Shown here: one piece after another, positions 9,501-18,027 of the stretch | Position numbering within the stretch: position 1 is the stretch's first letter | How the letters are laid out: each line of letters begins with the position of its first letter | Origin: Eubacteriales bacterium | Lineage (GTDB): Bacteria > Bacillota > Clostridia > Oscillospirales > Oscillospiraceae | DNA length: 64,000 bases | Assembly: GCA_030533415.1 (NCBI GenBank) | Contig: JAUNJE010000008.1 | Span: forward strand, 16,021-80,020 | Direction of reading: 5' to 3' | Program-made: the position numbers and the translations under genes | Notes under the pieces: model-generated | What the model saw: only the letters and a program-made list of their open reading frames with translations | Told to the model about the DNA's origin: nothing | Database searches by the model: none

Positions 9501-9961
9501 TGATGAACGTTTCCATCAGCGCCGATCTGGCGGATATGGTGAGAAATATGATGGATGCGCTGGATCTGGTCGTACTTCTCATCGTATTCTGTGCAGGGCT
9601 TCTGGCGGTCACTGTGCTGTATAACCTGACCAATATCAACATCAACGAGCGCATCCGGGAGATTGCCACCATTAAGGTTCTGGGCTTCAACGCTTCGGAA
9701 ACCGCCGCCTATGTGTTTAAGGAGAACATGACGCTGACGGTAGCAGGCTCCTTGATCGGGCTGCTGCTGGGCAAGCTGCTGCTGTCCTTCGTCATGAGCC
9801 AGATCAAGATCGACATGGTGTGGTTCAAGGCCGCGGCGGAGCCGGTGTCCTATATTTGGTCTGTAGCGCTGACGCTGGTGTCCGCTCTTGTGGTTGACTT
9901 TATCTTCTTCTTTAAGCTGGAAAAAATCAACATGGCGGAAGCGCTGAAATCTGTGGAATAA
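6548..9961 (+). CDS. Large FtsX-family ABC permease with extracellular coiled coil
   Basis: A 1137-residue membrane protein. A first helix at about residues 19-41 is followed by an extracellular region containing roughly 340 residues (about 245-590) of Glu/Ala/Gln-rich heptad-like sequence, such as repeated QELADA and EGEAQIAQG, predicted to form an antiparallel coiled coil. Then come two FtsX domains, each with three helices (about 610-740 and 1010-1135), with a periplasm-type domain between them. Such permeases do not usually import; they transmit ATPase strokes to outside partners, or extrude lipids or peptides. ATG at 6548 and ATG at 6554 are both possible starts. A hairpin terminator follows. 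Confidence 0.88.
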   Translation: MVMKRNAMRKNLRQSIFRSFGRYIAIVAIIALGAGLFTGLLLTKADMVATGQVFTDQQNMFDLRLVCSYGWTQEYVETFARMEGVQDAEGLIYLDLIARTGENADDAVYRFYSLPETVNQVALRGGRMPQAADECLADGLHGGENVLGKTVVISENNDQDSLDAVRYKRFTIVGYVASPLYMDMNRGTTTVGSGSLTNYYYIPAQAFDVDYYTEIHITIPGDYEIYTEEYNDALDAAADAIKPEAERLSQARYQDIRDEAEEAYQDGYQEYLDGVKEFEEGKAEAEQELADAYQELLDGEQELKDNRKKLVDGGNQIQEGREALEEASEQLEQSKQELAAAKAAAQAQFDGAEQELDAQYAQLKPAYDLAAAAVEQAQAYVAQLGEAIQADQTAANIAALEADISAKEAELAQAYAELEGETSEDAQNALQQKIDGLESEIRSLSAELLIENTKYAPYAAALAELNAIKEQCQPAIDGMNAVQAGYQELEAQKSAAQAQFAEAETQIAEGEAQIAQGRKELDDAYDQLMVSWGLFHKGEQELADGWEEYEKGKLEAEQEIADAEAELEDARQELAEARADIDAMEEPDLYILDRTSNVGYYNVDNNSDIVAGVSRVFPVFFLLVASLVCITTMTRMIDEERTQIGTLKALGYSNAAIIGKYLVYSGSGALLGCGVGIWVGSVVFPQIIWNAYCIMLYIQPKIVLTVDWPLCIAVVLVYTAVLLFVTWYCCRKALQEEPAELIRPKAPEAGKKVLLEYLPFWNKISFLNKVTIRNIFRYRQRLAMMLVGIGGCTALLLTGFGLRDSIVNVADYQFEEVTLYDMEVYFRNGVTREGRAAFQNRIEDMVQDIMFCHQSSVELDYGNQVKEIYMIAADDQLTEFMDLHSGSESVPMPGRNEVVLSVGVAEAMGIRVGDTVVLRNGDLQQLELTVCGIFDNHVYNYSIVAPETLEAQWGQLPEQQMAYVKVREGQDVHSLGAVISDMNNVMNVSISADLADMVRNMMDALDLVVLLIVFCAGLLAVTVLYNLTNININERIREIATIKVLGFNASETAAYVFKENMTLTVAGSLIGLLLGKLLLSFVMSQIKIDMVWFKAAAEPVSYIWSVALTLVSALVVDFIFFFKLEKINMAEALKSVE

Positions 9962-9963
9962 AT

Positions 9964-9996
9964 AAGAAACCGGCTACCAGATGCAGCCGGTTTCTT
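9964..9996. terminator. Intrinsic terminator of the ABC operon and the convergent aro operon
   Basis: AAGAAACCGGCT (9964-9975) pairs perfectly with AGCCGGTTTCTT (9985-9996) around a 9-nt loop, followed by a T-rich tract. Confidence 0.85.
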
Positions 9997-10014
9997 GTTT
10001 ATTTTGGGGATAGG

Positions 10015-10458
10015 TCAGGAAATGCGGTGGCCCAGCAATTCGACAAGATAGCGGATTGCCTCCCGGTAGCCCTCCAAACCATGGCCTTTGATGGTTTTGT
10101 AGCAGGCAAGGCCGGCATAGGAAACCTGACGGAAGGATTCCCGGGAATCTACGTCGGAGATATGCACCTCCACCGCCGGGATGGAGACGGCTTTCAGCGC
10201 GTCGAGAATGGCTACGGAGGTGTGGGTGTAAGCGGCGGGGTTGATGACGATTCCGTCCACCTTCCCGTAGGCCCACTGAATTTTATCTACAATAGCTCCT
10301 TCATGGTTGGATTGGAACTGCTCGATCCCGATGCCCTCCGCCTGGGCTGTTTCTTCCAGCAGTTTCAGGAGATCCGCAAAGGTGTTTTTGCCGTAAATGC
10401 CCGGTTCCCGGATGCCCAGCATGTTCAGGTTGGGGCCGTTGATGACGAGAATTTTCAT
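10015..10458 (-). CDS. aroQ: Type II 3-dehydroquinate dehydratase
   Basis: A 147-residue protein with the type II dehydroquinase signature INGPNLNMLGIREPGIYG at its start, the catalytic Tyr in that segment, FQSNHEGAIVDKIQ at about residues 48-61 and the substrate-binding EVHISD at about 98-103. It removes water from 3-dehydroquinate to give 3-dehydroshikimate, the third shikimate-pathway step, as a cytoplasmic dodecamer in relatives. It is the last gene of the aromatic operon; its ATG overlaps the stop of aroE/K by 4 bp. Confidence 0.96.
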   Translation of the reverse strand: MKILVINGPNLNMLGIREPGIYGKNTFADLLKLLEETAQAEGIGIEQFQSNHEGAIVDKIQWAYGKVDGIVINPAAYTHTSVAILDALKAVSIPAVEVHISDVDSRESFRQVSYAGLACYKTIKGHGLEGYREAIRYLVELLGHRIS

Positions 10459-11684
10459 GGGTTACCCTCCAAAAGTGCCAAAATCGCTTTGACGGTGTCC
10501 TCCGCCGGGCCGTTATTATCAACGGAAAAATCCGCAAAAGCGCCGTACATCGGCTTCCGCCGGGCGTACAGGTCACGGAGCGGATTGCTTTGGGACAGGG
10601 GGCGGCCCTCCGTGGGGAGCAGGTCAATATCCCGCTGCAGCCAGAAGATGCTTCCGTTTTGATGGAGCAGGGGATAGTTGCGCTCCTGGGTGACGGCGCC
10701 GCCGCCGGTGGCAATGACCAAACCGGACTGCTTGCCAAGTTCGGCCAATGCCTTGGTTTCCCAATCCCGGAAAACCGCTTCTCCGTCTCCGGCGAAAATT
10801 TCGGGAATGGATTTGCCTGCGGAGTGCACAATGGCTTCGTCCGCGTCCGCAAGCTTCCGCCCGAGGGCCTTTGCCAGCATGGCGCCGATGGTGCTTTTCC
10901 CGCAGCCCGGCATGCCGGTAAGGACGATGTTCTGCATCTGGACGGAGAGTTTGTGGTGAATGGCTTCGATCACGGAATCATCGATGGCTGCACCTGTGAA
11001 ATACTCAGCCGATTCTTTGGCCTGGGCCACCAGCATCCACAGGCCGTTCTCATGGGGCAGCCCCAGTTTTTCCGCGTCCAGAAGCAGCTGGGTCTTGGCT
11101 GGATTGTAAATCACATCCAAAACGCCCTCCAAATGGGGAAAATCCTTCAAATCCACAGGGGAAACGCCGGTGTTGGGGAACATGCCCACGGGGGTGGTAT
11201 TGACGATGACGGCGGCATCGGCATGGCGGGACAGGTTATGGTAGTTATTCTCGCCGGAACGGGAGATGATAACGACCTGCGCCCCCAGATCACACAACGC
11301 TTTCACGGCGGTATTGGAGGTACCGCCGCTGCCCAAGACCAGCACCTTTTTGTTTTCCACACGGATGCCGCTGCGCTTTACCAGGGAGGTAAAGCCGAAG
11401 TAATCCGTATTGTGGCCGAAAAGGGTGCCGTCCTTTCTGCGGACGATGGTATTGACGGAGCCCATTTTTTTCGCGGTGGGGGACAACTCGTCCAGGTAGG
11501 GAATGACGTCCTTTTTGTAGGGAATGGTCACATTGATGCCGGTAAAATCCCCGTTTCGGACAAAATCCCCTACTTCCTCCGGTTCTTTTTCAAAGAGTAC
11601 ATAGGAATAGTCTCCCAGGTATCCGTGAATCTGAGGGGAGTAGCTGTGGCCCAGCTTTCTTCCCAGCAATCCGCAGTTCATCAA
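10455..11684 (-). CDS. aroE-aroK: Shikimate dehydrogenase-shikimate kinase fusion (AroE-AroK)
   Basis: 409 residues combining two normally separate enzymes. Residues about 1-248 are AroE: substrate site LGHSYSPQIH, catalytic Lys in NVTIPYKKDV, and the NADP-binding GSGGTSNTA at about 118-126. Residues about 250-409 are shikimate kinase: P-loop GMPGCGKST (257-265), ADADEAI-type Mg/shikimate site and GGGAVT. Together they convert 3-dehydroshikimate to shikimate 3-phosphate, steps four and five. Both halves keep their key motifs, so both should be active. The gene overlaps pheA and aroQ by 4 bp each. Confidence 0.95.
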   Translation of the reverse strand: MMNCGLLGRKLGHSYSPQIHGYLGDYSYVLFEKEPEEVGDFVRNGDFTGINVTIPYKKDVIPYLDELSPTAKKMGSVNTIVRRKDGTLFGHNTDYFGFTSLVKRSGIRVENKKVLVLGSGGTSNTAVKALCDLGAQVVIISRSGENNYHNLSRHADAAVIVNTTPVGMFPNTGVSPVDLKDFPHLEGVLDVIYNPAKTQLLLDAEKLGLPHENGLWMLVAQAKESAEYFTGAAIDDSVIEAIHHKLSVQMQNIVLTGMPGCGKSTIGAMLAKALGRKLADADEAIVHSAGKSIPEIFAGDGEAVFRDWETKALAELGKQSGLVIATGGGAVTQERNYPLLHQNGSIFWLQRDIDLLPTEGRPLSQSNPLRDLYARRKPMYGAFADFSVDNNGPAEDTVKAILALLEGNP

Positions 11685-12823
11685 ACCACCTCAGTATAGC
11701 TGCCCAGGTATTTGAATTCCTCACACAGCTCATCCAATTCGCACATCAGCTGGATAAACTCCTCGGAGTAAATGGAGGTTTCCAGATCGAAATAGAACAT
11801 GAATTCAAATTCCCGGTCGGGGATGGGGCGGGATTCCAGCTTGGTGACATTGATGCCCAGAATGTAAAGCCGGGCCAGCACCTTGTACAGGGCGCCTGGC
11901 TTGTGATTCAGGATCATCATGATGCTGGTCTTGTCGGAGCCGGGGTAAATTTCCAGATTTTTGCTGATGCAGATGAACCGGGTGCGGTTGTTTCCCTTGT
12001 CCTGAACGGAGGATGCCAGGCACTCCAGGTTGTACAGCTCCGTGCAGGCCCGGCTGCTCAGGGCGGCCACGTCCTTGCGCCCGGAAGAGGCAACCATTTC
12101 TGCCGCAATGGCGGTGTTGCCGACGGGGATCACATTGACGCCGGGAAGGTTCTGTAGAAAATCTCCACACTGGCTGATGGCCTGCTCATGGGAGTAAACT
12201 TCCTTGATGTCTGAGAGCTTTGTGCCGGGATTCACCAGCAGATTGTGGTCGACCTTCAGCCGGAAGGTGCGGACAATGGAGAAATTGTGCTGGATCATCA
12301 GGTCATAGACCTTCTTCACAGAGCCGGCGGTGGAGTTTTCAATGGGCAAAATGCCATACTGACACATGCCCTGGTCGATGGCGTTGAACACGGCCTCAAA
12401 GTTCTTAAAGTACATGATGAAGGGATTCTTGAAAATCTTTTCACAGGCGATCTGGGAGTAAGCGCCCTCCACGCCCTGGCAGGCAACCATGGGGGCCTGG
12501 GGGAACAGCTTGGGGGTATTTTCAATGGCCTGGGTGATTTCCCGGTACAGGGGGCTGACGAAGCCCCGGCATTTGCTCTGGTAGCTGCTGCTCAGCTCAA
12601 AGAGCATGGAGTACAGCACCCGGGTGTAATTTGCCATTTCCGGGCCTGCCTTTTCCGCCACGTCCTGCAGCTTGGCCCGCTCCCGGCCGGGGTGAAAAAT
12701 GGGAAGGTTGTTTTCCCGCTTGAAGTCCGCGATTTTGGCGGCCACATCCATCCGCTCCCCGAAGAGGCGTACCAGCTCGTCGTCGATTTTGTCTATTTCC
12801 AGACGAAGTTCATTCAGATCCAT
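11681..12823 (-). CDS. pheA: Bifunctional chorismate mutase/prephenate dehydratase (P-protein)
   Basis: 380 residues with three domains: an AroQ-type chorismate mutase helix bundle (about 1-85, beginning LNELRLEIDKIDDELVRLF), a prephenate dehydratase domain (about 110-285, starting ACQGVEGAYSQIA, with the catalytic NRTRFICI segment), and an ACT regulatory domain (about 298-375) with the Phe-binding GALYKVL and ESRP motifs. It takes chorismate to phenylpyruvate and is probably feedback inhibited by phenylalanine through the ACT domain. It lies in the aromatic operon between aroC and aroE/K. Confidence 0.96.
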   Translation of the reverse strand: MDLNELRLEIDKIDDELVRLFGERMDVAAKIADFKRENNLPIFHPGRERAKLQDVAEKAGPEMANYTRVLYSMLFELSSSYQSKCRGFVSPLYREITQAIENTPKLFPQAPMVACQGVEGAYSQIACEKIFKNPFIMYFKNFEAVFNAIDQGMCQYGILPIENSTAGSVKKVYDLMIQHNFSIVRTFRLKVDHNLLVNPGTKLSDIKEVYSHEQAISQCGDFLQNLPGVNVIPVGNTAIAAEMVASSGRKDVAALSSRACTELYNLECLASSVQDKGNNRTRFICISKNLEIYPGSDKTSIMMILNHKPGALYKVLARLYILGINVTKLESRPIPDREFEFMFYFDLETSIYSEEFIQLMCELDELCEEFKYLGSYTEVV

Positions 12824-12824
12824 G

Positions 12825-13919
12825 TTATTTCCTCCTATTTGTCTGGGTATTGCCCAGTATCATGTCGTAGATCGCGATGGCCGCCGCCGCCTCAACGACG
12901 GGCACGGCTCTGGGGACGATGCAGGGGTCGTGACGGCCCTTTACCACCAGCGCCTGCACCTCCGCCTTGCTCAGGGAAACGCTTTGCTGTGGCTTGGAAA
13001 TGGAGGGGGTGGGCTTGATGGCAACCCGAAAAACCAAAGGCATGCCGTTGGTAATGCCGCCCAGGATGCCGCCGCTGTTGTTGGTCGTGGTTTGAAAGCC
13101 ATGTTCGGTTACGGTATAGCGGTCGTTGCACTGGCTGCCCCGCATACAGGCGGAGGAAAAGCCCGCGCCGAATTCCAGCCCCTTGACCGCCGGGATGCCG
13201 TAGATGATCTGGGCAATGCGGCTTTCCACGCCGCCGAACATTGGCTCGCCGATCCCGGCGGGCAGGCCCGTAACGGCGCACTCGATCCGTCCGCCGGCAC
13301 TGTCGCCCTCTTTGCGGGCAGCTTCGATGGCCTGGCGCATACACTGGCCCGCATTTTGGTTTATGACAGGGAAATCCCCGCCGAAATCAGGAATTTGGGG
13401 ATTTATGGGGTCCAAAGGGTCATCGGATACACTGCTTCCGGCAATGGAGAGAATTCGGGCGCCGATTTGGATGCCCATTTCCGCCAGCCATTGCTTGCAC
13501 AGGCCGCCGGCGATACATAGGGGAGCGGTAAGACGTCCGGAGAAATGTCCGCCGCCTGCCGCGTCCTGGAAGCCGCCGTATTTGATCTGGGCGGTATAGT
13601 CCGCGTGACCGGGCCGGGGGCAGTCCTTCAGGTTGGCATAATCCCCGGAGCGGGTGTTTTTGTTGTGGATCACGGCGGCAATGGGCGCGCCGCAGGTATA
13701 GCCGTCCAGGATTCCGGCCAGAAATTCCGGGCGGTCCTCCTCCCGCCGGGGAGTGGACCAGCCGTTTTGCCCCGGCGCCCGGCGGTTCAGGAAAGCCTGC
13801 AAACCGTCAAGGTCCACCGGAAGCCCGGCAGGGATTCCGTCCAGTGTCATGCCGATTGCCGGCCCGTGGGACTGGCCGAAAATGGATAACTTCAAATTTT
13901 CACCGTAGGTGCTGCTCAT
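12825..13919 (-). CDS. aroC: Chorismate synthase
   Basis: 364 residues, the usual size. The family signature GQSHGPAIGMTLDGIPAG is at residues 12-29, with RPGHADYTAQIKYG at about 103-116 and the second signature GGGHFSGRLTA near 122-132; conserved RIGDP-type residues follow near the C-terminus (RHDPCIVPRAVPV). It eliminates phosphate from EPSP to form chorismate with reduced FMN as cofactor. Its start overlaps the end of aroA by 20 bp, which indicates coupled translation. Confidence 0.97.
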   Translation of the reverse strand: MSSTYGENLKLSIFGQSHGPAIGMTLDGIPAGLPVDLDGLQAFLNRRAPGQNGWSTPRREEDRPEFLAGILDGYTCGAPIAAVIHNKNTRSGDYANLKDCPRPGHADYTAQIKYGGFQDAAGGGHFSGRLTAPLCIAGGLCKQWLAEMGIQIGARILSIAGSSVSDDPLDPINPQIPDFGGDFPVINQNAGQCMRQAIEAARKEGDSAGGRIECAVTGLPAGIGEPMFGGVESRIAQIIYGIPAVKGLEFGAGFSSACMRGSQCNDRYTVTEHGFQTTTNNSGGILGGITNGMPLVFRVAIKPTPSISKPQQSVSLSKAEVQALVVKGRHDPCIVPRAVPVVEAAAAIAIYDMILGNTQTNRRK

Positions 13920-15096
13920 AGGTTCCTCCTAACCGGGCGTATTCCTCAAAGAAATGGGGATAGGATTTTTTTACGCATTCCGCTCCCAGGATGGTAACGG
14001 GTTCTTTGCAGACGGTGGCGGCGATGGCGGCGGACATGGCGATCCGGTGGTCATTGGCACTGTCCACGGTGCCGCCGGACAGGCCTGTGCCATAGACGGT
14101 CAGGGTGTTTTCATCTGCCTGCGCTTTTCCGCCCAGATTTTCCAGCATGGCGATCACGGCGGCGACCCGGTCGGATTCCTTTAAGCGAAGCCGCCGGATG
14201 TCCGTAAATTCCGCGCCCTGGCTGCAGGCGGCGGTTACGGCCAGAATGGGAACAAGATCGGGAATATCGGCGGCGGAAACGGTAATTTTCTCCTCCAGCG
14301 CCGGGAGCAGGGTGCCGACTGCCCGGTCGCCCTGGGGGGAATCCGGGGAGAGGTTTTCCACCGACACATGGTTTCCCAACGCCTCCGCCGCCAGGAAAAA
14401 GGCGGCATTGCTCCAATCGCCCTCCACAGTCACGGTTCCGGGAGAGAGAAAAGGACTTCCGCCCTGTACGGCAAAATCATGGGTATCCACGCCGAAAAGC
14501 GCCATTGCCCGCTGGGTCATGGTGATATAGGGACGGGATTCGACTTTTCCGGTGAGGCGGATGCGGCTTTCACCGGGGATCAGCGCCGCTGCGAAAAGCA
14601 GTCCCGTGATGAACTGGCTGGAAACGCCGCCGTCAATGGTATAGTCTCCTGCCCGCAGCCGCCCCTGGCAGCGGATGCTGGTTTGGGTAGGGCGGGAAAG
14701 CCTGCAGCCCATCCGCTCCATTTCCTCCCAGAGGGGGGACAGGGGACGCTCCGGGAGCCGGCCTTCCATTTGAAAGACGGTATCCACCCCCAAAGCACCC
14801 GCAACCGGGAGCAGGAAGCGCAGGGTAGAGCCGCTGTCCCGGCAGTTTAAGATGGCTTCCCGGGGAAGGCGGCGGACAGGGGAAACTGCATAACCCGATT
14901 GGGTTTTGACGATGTCCGCGCCCAAGGCCTCAAGGCATTCGGCAGTGGCTTCAATGTCCCGGTTGGTTTCCGGGCAGAGAAGGGTGGTCGGCTTATCCGC
15001 AAAGGCGGCGCAGATCAGCAGCCGGTGGGCCTGGGATTTGGAGGGAATCGCCCGGACGGTTCCGGACAGTGTTCTGGGGAAAATGGTAATATCCAT
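13900..15096 (-). CDS. aroA: 5-enolpyruvylshikimate-3-phosphate synthase
   Basis: 398 residues, somewhat shorter than the typical 420-430. Recognisable sites are PSKSQAHRLLI (phosphoshikimate binding, about 18-28), CRDSGSTLRFLLP (about 85-97), RPYITMTQ and the C-terminal LRLKESDR and DHRIAMSAAIA. It joins shikimate 3-phosphate and phosphoenolpyruvate. The PEP-binding loop reads DSGSTLRF in place of the NAGTAMRP seen in class I enzymes, so glyphosate sensitivity cannot be predicted from class I rules. It starts 1 bp after aroB's stop. Confidence 0.95.
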   Translation of the reverse strand: MDITIFPRTLSGTVRAIPSKSQAHRLLICAAFADKPTTLLCPETNRDIEATAECLEALGADIVKTQSGYAVSPVRRLPREAILNCRDSGSTLRFLLPVAGALGVDTVFQMEGRLPERPLSPLWEEMERMGCRLSRPTQTSIRCQGRLRAGDYTIDGGVSSQFITGLLFAAALIPGESRIRLTGKVESRPYITMTQRAMALFGVDTHDFAVQGGSPFLSPGTVTVEGDWSNAAFFLAAEALGNHVSVENLSPDSPQGDRAVGTLLPALEEKITVSAADIPDLVPILAVTAACSQGAEFTDIRRLRLKESDRVAAVIAMLENLGGKAQADENTLTVYGTGLSGGTVDSANDHRIAMSAAIAATVCKEPVTILGAECVKKSYPHFFEEYARLGGTYEQHLR

Positions 15097-15097
15097 A

Positions 15098-16150
15098 TCA
15101 AAGACCTGCCTGAATCCAGGATTTCAGAGCGTCCACAGGGGTGGGGACAATGGCGCAGTCGCCGATGGCCCTGGGGACGATCAGCTTTACCGTTCCGCCG
15201 GAGCGTTTCTTGTCGGAAAGCGTGTAGGTGAAAAGGTCATCCGCGCTGAATTCCGTCTTGGTGGGCAGCCCGAACTGGGCCAATACCCGCAGCAGCCGCC
15301 CGCAGACAGCTGCGCTGCACAGGCCGTTTTTCACGGCGGCCCGGGTGATGATGGCCATGCCGGTGGCAACGGCTTTGCCGTGGGAAATTTCAAAACGGCT
15401 CTTTGCTTCTACACCGTGGCCGATGGTATGGCCCAGGTTCAGCTTCATCCGGGCGCCGGTATCGAACTCGTCTTCCATGACCACATCCCGCTTCAGCTCC
15501 ACGCAGCGGGTGATAACGGCTTCCCGGTCAAAGTCAAGCCCCTTTTCCTCCAAATGGAAAAAAAGCTGGGGATCGTACAAAACGCCGTATTTGATGACCT
15601 CGGCACATCCGTCCCGAAACGTATCTGTGGGGAGGGAATTCAGCGTATCGGTGTCGCACAGCACCAGGCTGGGCTGGTAAAAGGCCCCGGCCAGGTTTTT
15701 TCCGGCGGGAAGGTCGATTGCCGTTTTTCCGCCTACGGAGGAGTCCACTGCGGCAAGCAGGGTCGTGGGCACCTGAATGAAGCGGATGCCCCGCAGGAAG
15801 CTGGCGGCGGCAAAGCCCGCCAGGTCTCCCACCACGCCGCCTCCCAGGGCCACGATCAGATCGGAGCGGGTCAGTTTATTTTCTGCCAGGAAGTTCAGCA
15901 GCTGCAAAAAGGTTTTCCCGTTTTTGCTCTCTTCTCCGGAGGGAAAGACAAAGGAAACCACTTCAAATCCGGCGTTTTCCAAATTTTTTACGGCAGGGCC
16001 GCCATAAATCGGGTAGACGGTGGATTCGCTGACGATGCACACCTTCCTGGCCTGGCCCAGCAGCTGGGCCTGCGCACCCAGGGTGTTCAGCACCCCGCAG
16101 CCGATGTGGATGTCATAGGTTTTCGAAGCGCTGACAGTGACGGTATTCAT
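15098..16150 (-). CDS. aroB: 3-dehydroquinate synthase
   Basis: 350 residues with the NAD-binding GGGVVGDLAGFAAASFLRG (about 104-122), the following PTTLLAAVDSSVGGKTAID and a metal-binding LNLGHTIGHGVE (about 244-255). It cyclises DAHP to 3-dehydroquinate, the second shikimate-pathway step, using NAD and a divalent metal. It overlaps tyrA by 4 bp and abuts aroA. Confidence 0.97.
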   Translation of the reverse strand: MNTVTVSASKTYDIHIGCGVLNTLGAQAQLLGQARKVCIVSESTVYPIYGGPAVKNLENAGFEVVSFVFPSGEESKNGKTFLQLLNFLAENKLTRSDLIVALGGGVVGDLAGFAAASFLRGIRFIQVPTTLLAAVDSSVGGKTAIDLPAGKNLAGAFYQPSLVLCDTDTLNSLPTDTFRDGCAEVIKYGVLYDPQLFFHLEEKGLDFDREAVITRCVELKRDVVMEDEFDTGARMKLNLGHTIGHGVEAKSRFEISHGKAVATGMAIITRAAVKNGLCSAAVCGRLLRVLAQFGLPTKTEFSADDLFTYTLSDKKRSGGTVKLIVPRAIGDCAIVPTPVDALKSWIQAGL

Positions 16151-16977
16151 CCGTCCACCTCCTCTTTGCGCTTTTTTCCTTCCTCCAGCAGGGCCACCAG
16201 CGTGTCCATGTCCTTTGCGGCAATGGCTTCCCGGTAGGCCTTCAGGCTGTCGATGTAATGATCCAATTCGTAAAGGACGTTATCGCTATTGTCCAGGAAC
16301 AATTCCGCCCACATCTGGGGGTTCAGCCAGGCAACCCGGGTCAGGTCCTTATAGCTGCCTGCGGAAAAGCCCTTGTGCTTCAGGGCGGTGGGGGATTTGA
16401 TGAATGCGTTGCTCAGGATATGGGGCATCTGGGAGGTAAAGGCGATCATTTTGTCATGCTCTTCGGCGGTGGTAACGGAGAAGAACCCAAAATTGCAGGG
16501 TTTCAGCGCCTCCTTTGCCCGGTCCAGCATCTGCATATCGTCGTATACAGGGGGCACCAGCACCATGGGGGCGCCCTCAAACAGGTCTGCCCGGCTGTAC
16601 TTGAACCCGGAGAACTGGGAGCCTGCCATGGGATGGCCGCCGATGAAGGTAAAGCCGTATTGCTCCGCCAAGGGGAAGCAGCGGCGGCAAACCTCCTTTT
16701 TGATGCCGCAGCAGTCGATCACAAGGGCATGCTTGGAAACCAGGTGCGCATTGCGCTCCAGCCAGGAGGCACTGCCATCGGGATAGATGGCCAGCAGGAG
16801 AAGATCACATTGGGGGATGGTATTCTCGTCCAGCTTTCCGTGAACGGCACCCGCCAGCATGGCGAAGGAGAGCATAGTTTCGTTTCTCTGAATGGCGTAG
16901 ACGGTATGTCCTTCCAGGGCGTAAGCCCGGGCAAGGGAGCCGCCGATCAGGCCAAGCCCTAAAATACCGACCTTCAT
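16147..16977 (-). CDS. tyrA: Prephenate dehydrogenase
   Basis: 276 residues: Rossmann dinucleotide motif GILGLGLIGGSLARA at residues 3-17, GGHPMAGSQFSG at about 118-129 (substrate-binding His) and a C-terminal helical dimerisation domain with DLTRVA. It oxidatively decarboxylates prephenate to 4-hydroxyphenylpyruvate, the precursor of tyrosine. It has no chorismate mutase or ACT domain, so mutase activity for the Tyr branch must come from pheA or elsewhere. Its ATG overlaps the stop of aroF. Confidence 0.95.
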   Translation of the reverse strand: MKVGILGLGLIGGSLARAYALEGHTVYAIQRNETMLSFAMLAGAVHGKLDENTIPQCDLLLLAIYPDGSASWLERNAHLVSKHALVIDCCGIKKEVCRRCFPLAEQYGFTFIGGHPMAGSQFSGFKYSRADLFEGAPMVLVPPVYDDMQMLDRAKEALKPCNFGFFSVTTAEEHDKMIAFTSQMPHILSNAFIKSPTALKHKGFSAGSYKDLTRVAWLNPQMWAELFLDNSDNVLYELDHYIDSLKAYREAIAAKDMDTLVALLEEGKKRKEEVDG

Positions 16978-17975
16978 GCGATGACCTCACGAATCTGCCG
17001 GACCTTATGGCTGACCTCGTCGAACTGGGCCGGGGTCAGGGACTGGGCACCGTCACACAGGGCACAGGCGGGATTGTTGTGCACTTCGATCATAATGCCA
17101 TCAGCGCCTGCCGCAGTCGCGGCGTAAGCCATGGGAGCCACCAGATTTGCCTTGCCGGTGGCGTGGCTGGGGTCTACCACAACGGGCAGATGGGTCAGGT
17201 TGTGCAGTACGGTGACGGCGGACAGGTCCAGGGTGTTCCGGGTAGCGGTCTCGAAGGTCCGGATGCCCCGCTCACAGAGAATGATCCGCTCGTTGCCCTC
17301 GCTCATGATGTATTCGGCGCTCATCAGCAGCTCCTGAATGGTGTTGGCAAGGCCGCGCTTCAGCAGAATGGGCTTGTCGGTTTTGCCCAATTCCTTCAGC
17401 AGGTCGAAGTTCTGCATATTTCTGGCACCCACCTGGATGATGTCCACGTCGGCGAACAGATCCAGTGTGGAGATATTCATGATCTCGGTAACGATGGGCA
17501 GGCCGGTGGCCTTCTTTGCCTCCAGCAGCAGCCGGATACCCTCGCCCTTCATGCCCTGGAAGGCATAGGGGGAGGTGCGGGGCTTGAAGGCGCCGCCCCG
17601 CAGAATGCCGGCACCGGATGCCTTGACAGCCGTTGCAACCTCAATGATCTGCTCCTCGGATTCCACGGAGCAGGGGCCGGCGATCATGGTAAAATACCCG
17701 CCGCCGATTTTGGCGCCGCCCGCTTCGATGATGGTGTCTTTGGGATGGAACTTCCGGTTGGCCTGCTTGAAGGGCTCTGAGACCCGTTTTACGGTCTCCA
17801 CCATTTCCAGGCTTTTCAGCAGTTCCATATCCACCCGGCTGGTATCGCCGATCAGGCCCAAAACAGTGACCTCAGCGCCCTCGGAAATGTGGACATCCAG
17901 GTTCATATTTTTGAGCCAGTCGACCAAATGCTGCATTTGGTCGGGGGTGGTTCCGTGTTTGAGGATTGCGATCAT
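16974..17975 (-). CDS. aroF: 3-deoxy-7-phosphoheptulonate (DAHP) synthase with N-terminal regulatory domain
   Basis: 333 residues. Residues about 1-68 form the ferredoxin-like regulatory domain of type I-beta DAHP synthases; the TIM barrel follows with [27 protein letters not shown], the metal-binding CERGIRTFE and [12 protein letters not shown]. It condenses PEP and erythrose 4-phosphate, the committed step of aromatic biosynthesis. It is the first structural gene of the operon, so the attenuator just upstream controls entry to the whole pathway. The start ATG follows TTAGGAGATGTTTTACT. Confidence 0.97.
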   Translation of the reverse strand: MIAILKHGTTPDQMQHLVDWLKNMNLDVHISEGAEVTVLGLIGDTSRVDMELLKSLEMVETVKRVSEPFKQANRKFHPKDTIIEAGGAKIGGGYFTMIAGPCSVESEEQIIEVATAVKASGAGILRGGAFKPRTSPYAFQGMKGEGIRLLLEAKKATGLPIVTEIMNISTLDLFADVDIIQVGARNMQNFDLLKELGKTDKPILLKRGLANTIQELLMSAEYIMSEGNERIILCERGIRTFETATRNTLDLSAVTVLHNLTHLPVVVDPSHATGKANLVAPMAYAATAAGADGIMIEVHNNPACALCDGAQSLTPAQFDEVSHKVRQIREVIA

Positions 17976-17991
17976 AGTAAAACATCTCCTA

Positions 17992-18027
17992 ACAAAAATA
18001 ACGCCGCACGTGCAATTCGTGCGGCGT
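17992..18027 (-). terminator. Attenuator terminator of the aro operon leader
   Basis: On the transcribed minus strand ACGCCGCACG and CGTGCGGCGT form a perfect 10-bp stem with a 7-nt loop, followed by TATTTTTGTT, only about 16 nt before aroF's start codon. Read-through must be regulated for the operon to be expressed. Confidence 0.9.
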
